Below are positions 1 to 8,800 of a DNA stretch of 64,000 bases, piece by piece (the first letter of the stretch is position 1; the number at the start of each line of letters is the position of its first letter). A program made the translations under genes and the position numbers. The notes under the pieces were generated by a model that was not told the DNA's origin, did no database searches, and saw nothing but the letters and a program-made list of their open reading frames with translations. This stretch comes from Lepisosteus oculatus (lineage: Eukaryota; Chordata; Actinopteri; Semionotiformes; Lepisosteidae), in assembly GCF_040954835.1 (NCBI RefSeq), contig NC_090723.1, positions 9,930,001 to 9,994,000 on the forward strand, given 5' to 3'.

Positions 1-140
1 TATGTCTGTAGATTTTATTTTACTTCAATTTTTTGTTTTGTTCCATGTTAATTTTATTATTTTTATTTGCTTTGGCAACACTGATTGTACCCATCAGTCA
101 TGCTAATAAAGCACCTTGAATTGAATTGAATTGAATTGAA
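1..140 (+). mobile_element. 3' end of an upstream copy of the LINE at 141-4427
   Basis: The first 140 bases match, nearly base for base, the 3' untranslated end of the full LINE copy (about 4292-4427). Both run through a T-rich stretch, the block CTTTGGCAACACTGATTGTA, an AATAAAGCACC signal and a (TTGAA)n tail. The tail abuts directly the GA-rich 5' end of the next copy, so the two copies are head to tail. Only the end of this copy is inside the window. Confidence 0.85.
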
Positions 141-3100
141 TTGAGAGAGAGCGAGCAGAGAGAGCAAGAGAGTCAGAGAGAGAGAGCTGACTCTCTCTCT
201 CTGACACCACACCACACTGGGCAGACACCCAAACAGCATCCCAGAGAGAAACAGGAGGACTACCAGAGGAACGCCCCAGCACCCACACCCCCAACCCAGA
301 CCAGCTCAACCCACAAAGAACAGAACCAGCACCACCCTACAGCCCTCCAACCCAGACCAACGACCGAACAGGACCAGAACCAGCGCCCCACCCCATGCCC
401 CTCACCCAGACCAGCAGCTGAACCGGACCAGAACCACAACCCCTCCCCACCCAGCACAACAACAGAGCCGGACCGAGCCCCTCCTGCACAGCTACGCCGC
501 AGCCCTGGCCAGACCAGCAGTCCCGAGTGGTTTGGAGCTGGGAGAAATCCGGCAGCTCCTGAACCTCATCTGCACCCGGCTTATGAGCTGAACTTCCATC
601 ACCCACAGCGACAGACAAAAACCCAGCACAATACTTGTTTCTGTTGATGATGCAAATGTCCGACACAAATTTGATACAGTTCCAGAAAACAATAACAAAT
701 TGCAAAGATAATTCAAACGATGACAATGAGATCTCTAAAGATAAGTATGTGGAACATTCAGGGTCTGGGCTCGTCAGCATTTGGGCTGAAGAGCACTGAT
801 CCTGAATTTATCAAGGATGTAAAGGAGACAGACATCATGATCCTACAGGAGACATGGTGTCGGGGAGACTTGGCTACCCACTGTCCCCCAGGCTACAAGG
901 AGATCATGGTGCCCTCTGTCAAAAAACCACAAATCACCCGGGGCAGAGACTCTGGGGGGATCATTGTGTGGTACAGAGCGGAGCTCAGTCACTCCATACA
1001 ATTAGTAAAGAAAGAAGAGTCACGAGTTTGGCTTAAAATCAAAAGAAATACCATCTGTACAGAAAACGAGGTTTTCCTGTGTGCTGTCTACATCCCGCCC
1101 TCAGAATCCCCCTATTACAGTGAGGGAATTCTCCCCAGTCTCCACACGGAGATCGGTCACTTCCAGGGCCAGGGAAACGTGCTGCTCTGTGGTGACCTCA
1201 ACGCACGAACAGGCACACTGGCAGACTTCACCAGCACACAGGGAAATACTCACATATTCGGACAATCCCCTCTGTACCACACACCGGTCACCTCACACAG
1301 GTGCAGCCATGACACCACGGTCAACAGCACTGGGCGCGAGCTGCTGCAGCTCTGTCAAGGGCTGGGCCTGTACATCGTCAACGGCAGGACTAGAGGGGAC
1401 TCTCTAGGCAGGTTCACCTACAGCTCAGCTCTGGGCAGCAGTGTGGTGGACTACGCCATCACCGACCTGGACCCCTCCTGTATCAGTGCCTTCACTGTCA
1501 GGCCACAAACTCCCCTCTCCGACCACAGCCAGATCACACTCTACATGAAGAGAACACACCAGCACAGAGACACACTGACACAGCCCAGCCAGCTGTATGA
1601 CCTCAACCAGGCATACAGATGGGACACAGACAGCCTAGACAGATACCAAACTGCACTGGGCCATGAGGAAATTCAGACACTGATGGACACATTCCTAAAC
1701 ACTCCGTATCAAACCAACAAATTAGGCATAAACTTGGCCACACAAAAACTAAATCACCTATTCCACAAACTAGCATCAAAATCTAAGCTAAAAACAACTA
1801 CATCAAAAAACTACCAAAAAACAAAAGCAAAAGAAAAGTGGTTTGATACGGAGTGCAAAAACATCAGAAATGCACTACGAAAAGTCTCAAATGAAAAACA
1901 CAGACAACCACACAACACAGATCTGCGACTCAGGTACTGTGACATGGTAAAACTTTACAAACACACGCTGAAAAAGAAAAGAAACACATACATAGACAAA
2001 CAACTTGCAGAAATTGAGGAGTCACTAAATCAGAATTGTTTCTGGGAGAAGTGGAACAACTTAAACAAATCAAAACCAGAAGAATTGGCCATCCAAAATG
2101 GAACAATCTGGCAAACATACTTTGAAAATCTCTATGAAAAGCTCCCAAATACAAATCAATCAGACCAAAACACCATTTATGAAAAACTCAAAATTTTGGA
2201 ATTGGCTATCAAAGACAACCAAAACCCCTTAGACTCCCCAATCACTGAGCAGGAGCTACTGGACAAACTCCAGGCCCTCAGACCACGCAAAGCCTGTGGC
2301 CATGATGGAGTCATAAATGAGATGCTGAGACACAGCAGCCCAAAGCTGCAACAAGCCCTGCTCAAACTCCTCAATCTCATCATGACAGCCGGATGTTTCC
2401 CCGAGGCCTGGAACCAAGGACTGATCACGCCCATCTATAAGAGTGGAGATAAACTCGATCCCAACAACTACCGGGGCATCTGTGTGAACAGTAACCTGGG
2501 GAAGGTATTCTGCAGTATCCTAAATACACGAATACTGGCCTTCCTTACCGAACACAATGTCCTGAGTAAAAGTCAGATTGGCTTCTTGCCAGATCACCGC
2601 ACATCTGATCACATTTACACCCTACACACACTGATAGACAAACACGTCCACCAAAAACACAAAGGAAAAATTTTTGCCTGCTTTGTCGATTTCAAAAAAG
2701 CATTTGACTCGATTTGGCATGAGAGATTGTTTTATAAACTACTCCAAAGTGGCATAGGGGGCAAAGTGTACGACATCATTAAATCAATGTATTCAGAGAG
2801 CAAATGTGCAGTGAAAATTGGAAACAAAAGGACTAAATTCTTCACCCAAGGCCGCGGGGTGAGACAGGGCTGCAGCCTGAGCCCAACACTGTTCAATATC
2901 TATATCAATGAATTAGCAGGAATGTTGGAGCAGTCTGCAGCTCCTGGTCTTACACTACACGACACAGAAATCAAGTTCCTGCTCTACGCAGATGACCTAG
3001 TCCTGCTGTCGCCCACAGAACAGGGGCTGCAGCAGAACCTGGCACTGCTGGAGCAGTACTGTCAGACCTGGGCACTGACAGTCAATCTGGACAAGACCAG

Positions 3101-4427
3101 AGTTATGGTTTTCCAGAAGAAAGCCAGACCTCAGGGAAACAGGTACAAATTCACACTGAACAAGAACACATTGGAGCACACATCCAGCTACACATATCTC
3201 GGTCTCACCATCAGCTCTTCCGGGAGTTTTGACCTGGCAGTGAAGGCACTGAGGGAGAAGGCACTCAGGGCTTTCTACGCAATAAGAAGGAGGCTCTTCA
3301 ACATCAACCCACCAACAAGAATCTGGCTCCAAATATTTGAAAGTGTAATCCAACCCATTGCCCTATACGGCAGTGAAGTTTGGGGTCCCCTCACAGACCA
3401 GGATTACACCCAATGGGACAAACACCCCACAGAAACTCTGCACATGGAGATCTGTAGAATCATCCTCCGTGTGCAGAGAAAAACTCCTAACAACGGGTGC
3501 AGGGCCGAATTAGGCCAGTACCCACTATTGATAAACATACAGAAAAGAATATTAAAGTATTGGCTACACCTAAAAAACAGCGACCAAAATTCCTACCACC
3601 ACAAAGCCCTGCTGAGCCAAGAGCTGAGCCCAAAACAGAGCCCCCTGAGCCAGCTGGTCCTGAGGCTCACCGACCTGAGCCACACCAACACTAACCAGCC
3701 TCAGGACAGCACTGCTAGAGCACCACAACCCAGACTCAACCACATCACAGCACAGATCAAACAGCAATATCTCACACACTGGGACACACACACACAAACA
3801 CAACATAAACTGGAATGCTACAGAACCTTAAACAGACAATACACACTAGCTGAATATTTGACCAAAATAAAAAATAACAAACAGAAACAGACCCTGACGA
3901 AGTACAGGCTCAGTGACCACAACCTGGCCATAGAAACTGGGCGACACAGGCAGACCTGGCTGCCCAGAGAGGACAGGCTGTGCTCCCACTGCCAGCAGGG
4001 AGAAATAGAGACAGAGGTGCACTTCCTACTGCACTGTGACAGATACTCTGGGATTAGAGAAACATTCTTCCCGAAATTCAGAAATCTAATCCCAGAGTTC
4101 CCACACCTGCCAAAACCACAACAGGTCCCAATCCTACTGGGAGAGGGAGGAGGGAACTCAGTTGATCTGGCAGCCCAGTATGTGATCTCCTGTCACAGCC
4201 TGAGGAACAGTGAGTCCGTCTCCCAATAATGCTCCAGCTGCCTACAGTATGTCAATATTATATAATATGTCTTTGTTGTAAATGTCTGTAACATGTCTGT
4301 AGATTTTATTTTACTTCTATTTTTTGTTTTGTTCTATGTTAATTTTATTGTTTTTATTTGCTTTGGCAACACTGATTGTACCCATCGGTCATGCTAATAA
4401 AGCACCTTGAATTGAAAATTGAATTGA
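141..4427 (+). mobile_element. Full-length APE-type LINE retrotransposon
   Basis: This non-LTR retrotransposon starts with a GAGA-rich, then proline-codon-rich 5' region (141-719). It carries one long ORF (720-4229), then an AT-rich 3' UTR with AATAAA and a (TTGAA)n tail near 4400-4427. It is flanked on both sides by partial copies of itself. A second open frame at 141-647 has no ATG and encodes a low-complexity Pro/Gln/Thr-rich stretch, so I treat it as 5' UTR rather than ORF1. The clade is uncertain: it has an endonuclease and reverse transcriptase but no visible RNase H, and I cannot separate RTE-X, Nimb or other I-like groups by eye. Confidence 0.85.
720..4229 (+). CDS. LINE endonuclease / reverse transcriptase polyprotein (1169 aa)
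   Basis: The ORF encodes a retrotransposon protein that nicks target DNA and reverse transcribes its own RNA. The N-terminus is an AP-like endonuclease: MWNIQGLG near residue 10, QETW near 43, GDLNARTG near 158, VVDYAITD near 240 and the SDH catalytic motif near 268. The reverse transcriptase follows: FVDFKKAFDS near 655 (first Asp), GVRQGCSLSPTLFN near 713, and LLYADDLVLL near 753 with the YADD catalytic pair. The C-terminus has a Cys-rich knuckle with CSHC and HFLLHC near 1088-1108. The ATG at 720 opens directly into the endonuclease, and a TAA ends the frame. There is no internal stop or frameshift, so the copy looks young. It is a mobile-element gene, not a host gene. Confidence 0.9.
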   Translation: MTMRSLKISMWNIQGLGSSAFGLKSTDPEFIKDVKETDIMILQETWCRGDLATHCPPGYKEIMVPSVKKPQITRGRDSGGIIVWYRAELSHSIQLVKKEESRVWLKIKRNTICTENEVFLCAVYIPPSESPYYSEGILPSLHTEIGHFQGQGNVLLCGDLNARTGTLADFTSTQGNTHIFGQSPLYHTPVTSHRCSHDTTVNSTGRELLQLCQGLGLYIVNGRTRGDSLGRFTYSSALGSSVVDYAITDLDPSCISAFTVRPQTPLSDHSQITLYMKRTHQHRDTLTQPSQLYDLNQAYRWDTDSLDRYQTALGHEEIQTLMDTFLNTPYQTNKLGINLATQKLNHLFHKLASKSKLKTTTSKNYQKTKAKEKWFDTECKNIRNALRKVSNEKHRQPHNTDLRLRYCDMVKLYKHTLKKKRNTYIDKQLAEIEESLNQNCFWEKWNNLNKSKPEELAIQNGTIWQTYFENLYEKLPNTNQSDQNTIYEKLKILELAIKDNQNPLDSPITEQELLDKLQALRPRKACGHDGVINEMLRHSSPKLQQALLKLLNLIMTAGCFPEAWNQGLITPIYKSGDKLDPNNYRGICVNSNLGKVFCSILNTRILAFLTEHNVLSKSQIGFLPDHRTSDHIYTLHTLIDKHVHQKHKGKIFACFVDFKKAFDSIWHERLFYKLLQSGIGGKVYDIIKSMYSESKCAVKIGNKRTKFFTQGRGVRQGCSLSPTLFNIYINELAGMLEQSAAPGLTLHDTEIKFLLYADDLVLLSPTEQGLQQNLALLEQYCQTWALTVNLDKTRVMVFQKKARPQGNRYKFTLNKNTLEHTSSYTYLGLTISSSGSFDLAVKALREKALRAFYAIRRRLFNINPPTRIWLQIFESVIQPIALYGSEVWGPLTDQDYTQWDKHPTETLHMEICRIILRVQRKTPNNGCRAELGQYPLLINIQKRILKYWLHLKNSDQNSYHHKALLSQELSPKQSPLSQLVLRLTDLSHTNTNQPQDSTARAPQPRLNHITAQIKQQYLTHWDTHTQTQHKLECYRTLNRQYTLAEYLTKIKNNKQKQTLTKYRLSDHNLAIETGRHRQTWLPREDRLCSHCQQGEIETEVHFLLHCDRYSGIRETFFPKFRNLIPEFPHLPKPQQVPILLGEGGGNSVDLAAQYVISCHSLRNSESVSQ

Positions 4428-4866
4428 GAGCGAGCAGAGAGAGAGAGAGTCAGAGAGAGACAGACAGAGAATAGAGACAGAGGTGCACTTCCTACTGCAC
4501 TGTGACAGACACTCTGGGATTAGAGACACATTCTTCCCTAAATACAGAAATCTAGTCCCAGAGCTCCCACACCTGCCAGAATCACAACAGGTCCCAATCC
4601 TACTGGGAGAGGGAGGAGGGAACTCCATTGAACTGGCAGCCCAGTATGTGATCTCCTGTCACAGCCTGAGGAACAGTGAGCCTGTACATGTAAATATTTT
4701 ATGACATGTCTCTGTTGTAAATGTCTGTAATATGTCTGTAGATTTTATTTTACTTTTATTTTGTGTTTTGTTTCATGTTAATTTTATTATTTTTATTTGC
4801 TTTGGCAACACTGATTGTACCCATCAGTCATGCTAATAAAGCACCTTGAATTGAATTGAATTGAAT
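4428..4866 (+). mobile_element. Internally deleted copy of the same LINE
   Basis: About 40-50 bases of the GAGA-rich 5' end are joined directly to the last part of the ORF and the 3' UTR. The fusion lies near 4470, at a sequence (AATAGAGACAGAGG) that in the full copy occurs at about 4005. Nearly 4 kb of the element is missing. The remaining frame (4483-4704) still encodes the C-terminal Cys/His knuckle region and the end of the protein, with a few substitutions. The copy ends in AATAAAGCACC and a (TTGAA)n tail at 4840-4866, again abutting another GA-rich segment. Confidence 0.8.
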
Positions 4867-5329
4867 GGAGAGAGAGAATCAGAGAGAGAGCGAGGCAGAC
4901 GCGCTCTGGGAGAGGGGGGAGGGCAGTGAGCCAGAGGACAGAGGCGCAGGAAGACAGCAGGCCAGCCAGCGAGCGAGTGATAGAGGCAGACCAGCGGAGC
5001 AGCCAGACCAGTCGCGGTGAAGTGTGTTCTACTCCAGTGCCATGTCAGGACTGTGCATGAGCGCGCGGCCTGTGTGCAGAGAGCACTGGACGTACTGTAA
5101 GAGCACTCAGCCAGGGAGATCATGGAGTCCACATTAGGCGGCTGTAGTGCTCTACATCCCTCTGTATCTGCGGGTATTATTTCAGCAGACCATTATATAA
5201 ATGGATTATTCCGCTCATGGAAGGCTGTTGAAAATTATTATTCCTTTTTTTTTCCGGACAAATCATTCCACATCCTTTAAGAAAAAATGAGCCTTTCTTT
5301 GTTTATCAACAAAAAGTATGCTGTGAGAT
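4867..5329 (+). other. GA-rich segment after the LINE array, otherwise unassigned
   Basis: The first 60 or so bases (GGAGAGAGAGAATCAGAGAG) resemble the 5' start of the LINE copies to the left, so this may be the beginning of a further, 5'-variant copy. Up to 5329 no other repeat or exon was recognised. The open frame on the minus strand at 4833-5132 has no recognisable domain. Confidence 0.4.
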
Positions 5330-5339
5330 CTAGGGGCTA

Positions 5340-5860
5340 ATATCTGTATAGACAAACTCCACAGAGACACACTCCAGTGACACATTCACAGACACACTCC
5401 ACAGACACACAGACACAATCCGCAGACAAACACTCACAGACACACTCCACAGAGACACACTCCACAGTGACACATTCACAGACACATTCCACAGACACAC
5501 AGACACAATCCACAGACAAACACTCACACAGTCCACAGTGACACATTCCACAGTGACACTCCACAGAGACACAGAGACAGACTCACAGACACAATCCACA
5601 GACAAACACTCACAGGCGCACTCCACAGACACACAGAGACACTCACAGACACAATCCACAGACAAACACTCACAGACACTCCACAGACACACTCACAGAC
5701 ACACAGAGACACTCACAGACACAATCCACAGACAAACACTCACAGACACACTCCACAGACAAACACTCACAGACACACTCTGCAGTGATGCACTCCGCAG
5801 AGACACACTCTGCAGTGACACACCGCAGAGACACACTCACAGACACCCTCCGCAGAGACA
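5340..5860. repeat. Degenerate CA-rich minisatellite
   Basis: About 520 bases are built from variants of CACAGACACACTC / CACAGAGACACTC / AATCCACAGACAAACACTC, with higher-order repetition. It runs right up to the splice donor of gene A exon 3 at 5867. Open frames over this stretch on both strands (for example 5330-5692 minus and 5538-5930 plus) follow from the repeat composition and are not genes. Confidence 0.85.
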
Positions 5861-5867
5861 CACGGAC

Positions 5868-8800
5868 CTGCTGGTGGCTGTGATGCAGATGATCCAGGTC
5901 AGCCAGGCGCCCCTGCACTTCCTCTTCTAGCCCCGCCTTCTGGAGCTCCGCCTCCTGCCACACCCCCTTCAGCCACGCCACGCGGTTCTCCAGATGCCTG
6001 GTCCTGCTCTCCTCCGCGGCACACCTGTATTCCCGCAGGAGACACAGGCTTGTTCACCGCCATCAAACCTGCAGCCTCTTCACCCCCCAGTCCTCGACAC
6101 CCGCGCTCTGCATGTTGTCACAGCAGCATGTGCTCAAGAGCTGTGCTGGGAATAGGAAAGGCCAGACTATATAGCGATTGCAGGTGCTTGTCTCCTGTTA
6201 TCTGGCTGCACTAAGGCTGTTATAACTACAAATGCTGCCATGAGCATTTCCTTCAACTCACTTTTCTACCCTGAAGAAGGGTGAACTGTCGAATTGCATG
6301 AACGGGTACCAGCGTGTCTGACCACTTTGAACAGCTGTCTCCAGGTGGAGAGGAGCCAGTTTGACACTTTGTGAAGCCCCTAGCAGGTCACATTCATTCA
6401 TCAATACCATTTAACTATTCAAGTAACCAAAAGGAATAAATGTGCAGGCAAGTTGCAGAAAAGAGCTCCTCGCAGAACGGTCTGGAACAGTCCTTTGCTC
6501 TGCTACAAGGCAGGCACTGGCTTCCAGCAGCATCAAGTGTGTCTTTAGTGGGACAGCTGCCCCCGAGTGGCGCGGTGCGTCTCTTTGGTACTGAGACCCC
6601 AGTGCTCACACACTCTCCAGCCTGTCTGTCTGCACCAACAGCTCCTCGACTCCAGGAGAGAACAGGAGCTGATGAGTCTGTTCCTGCTTTGAGCAACGTT
6701 TCAGTCTGTCCCCCATATATGTCCCAACGTCTTACTTTATAGCAAAACTGTTTTTTTTTTAAAACTGTGACTATTTTCACAGCGATACAGGAGCGTGTTC
6801 TCTGCAGAAGGCCATTGGAAAATCCCGAAAAGGCTTGTCAGAGTTCTCAAGTTGCAAGGCTTTCCTTGTACATCTGGACAACCCTGTGCTGGGATGGAGA
6901 CTTTCTGCTGGGCTGATCCTGTCTCTGTTCACAATGACATATTTCTCCTCCCTCTCCTTGTTAAAACAACAACTTTCTGTGGGCCCATCACTTCCACCTG
7001 CAGGTCTGCCGCAGGTGAAAGAGAAATGGCAGGTTCCCTGTTGTGAAGGAGTAACCACACTGAAGGTTTGCCGACTCCAGAGGCTCTGCTGTGGCCGAGG
7101 TAACCCCCCCCCAAGGCAGGAGGACAGACGGGACGAGAGCAAGGAGACCCACCTGGCTCTGAGGCGGGCTGCCTCGCTGTGCGCGCTGTCAGTCTGCAGG
7201 GCCAGGCTGGCGTTGTCCACAAGCAGGCTCCGGATCTGGTGGAGACAAGTCAGTCACCAGGGGGCCTGCGAGCGCACAGCCTGCAGCCGGACTCGGCTGT
7301 TCTGTCCTACCTACGGGACGGAACCTTCTCCACAACTGTCTTCATGCCATTTATTAAATAATCAATTACAATAAAGACATCAGCTTTCAATTTCACATTC
7401 AACACTTTACTTCTTGAGGAGGCTCAGGTCCTTCAATGTATGTAGTAAGATGCTTTTCACCCTTTTCACCCTCTATAATTCAGACTTTTGGTACAACTCA
7501 ATGTGTGTAGTAAGATGGTACATATGTTCTATCAGTCAGTGGTAGCGAGTGCTATTTTCTACGCAGTGGTATGCTGGGGCTCTGGGATTAGAGCAGGGGA
7601 TGCTAACAGGCTGAACAAGCTCATCAGGAGAGCAAGCTCCGTCATTGGGTCTGACCTGGACCCCCTGGAGGTAGTGGCTGAGAGGAGAATGGTGTCCAAA
7701 CTAGAGGCCATCATGGACGTCTCCCATCCCCTCTATGACAGGCTTGTAGAAATGAAGAGCACGTTCAGCAATAGACTGATTCATCCACGGTGCGACAGGG
7801 AGCGCTACAGGAGGTCATTCTTGCCTTCTGCCATTAGACTGTACAACGCATCCACCTTGCGTCTGGGCAGAGGCAACATCGACAGTGACCTGTTTCTGGA
7901 CTGAACACATCTACACATCTACTGCTACATCTGTTCTTTTTCTTTTCCCGTTTACAACCATTTTTTTGTGCAATATATGCCAGGGACCCGTGCAATACAT
8001 TTATATCTATATCTATATTTACATCTATATTTATAGTCATATGTGCAATACGATTTTTCTGCGTACTGTTCTGTTCTAGTTTGTTCTTTGTGTGTCCTGG
8101 ACTGTGAGTAACTCTTTTAGTGCTCCCCTCACTGTACTGATTGTATTGTATTGTATTATTATTATTGTATCATTCGTTACACTGTGGCTGTGTTGTCTGT
8201 GTGAAGCTGCTGTTGCACTGCAATTTCCCTCACGGGATCAATAAAGTATCTATCTTGCCTTTACTTTTGGAAAGTGGGGAATAAAATCCTGCCCTGAACC
8301 CCCTGAAAATCCCGGGGAAGCAGGGGACTGAAGATGGGGGCTCTGGGTGAGGGTGTGTCTGCTCTGCCTGTGAGAAAGGTGCTGCGCTCCAGCAAATGCC
8401 CAGCTCTACACAAAAGAGCTGATAAAAGTGCCAGTCAAGTAAAAGCACAGCAGTGTGTGTTTTCCCTGGAACATGGGGGCTGAAGAGGTGTGTCCAGACG
8501 GAGCGCCGGGCACTGATTATTCCAGCGGTGCTGGAAGGATACGCCCTGCGTGCCCAGCCTGCCGTGACATGGGATCCCTGAAAATAAATCCCCCGTAGCC
8601 ATACTGTCTACAGTTTCAGCACACACTTCAGAAGGAGTGGGAGGGGGTCCGGTTGCCTGCTCGTGTTCGTCTGGCCCAGTGCGACTCGAAAACAGCACAC
8701 AGAGTCCACAACGCCACAGGGCCGTGATGCTACAGCGGAAACGAAGCTGCCAGGTCGAAGTATCTGATTTCTGGTGCCCAATCAGGTATTGCCATTACAT

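Noticed and set aside
141..647. 168-codon proline-rich frame as LINE ORF1 or a host gene
   Set aside because: It has no ATG and only low-complexity sequence, and lies in the LINE 5' region. The opposite strand also shows open frames there.
5330..5930. Cys/Val/Ser-rich repeat protein frames on both strands
   Set aside because: Low-complexity minisatellite read in open frames.
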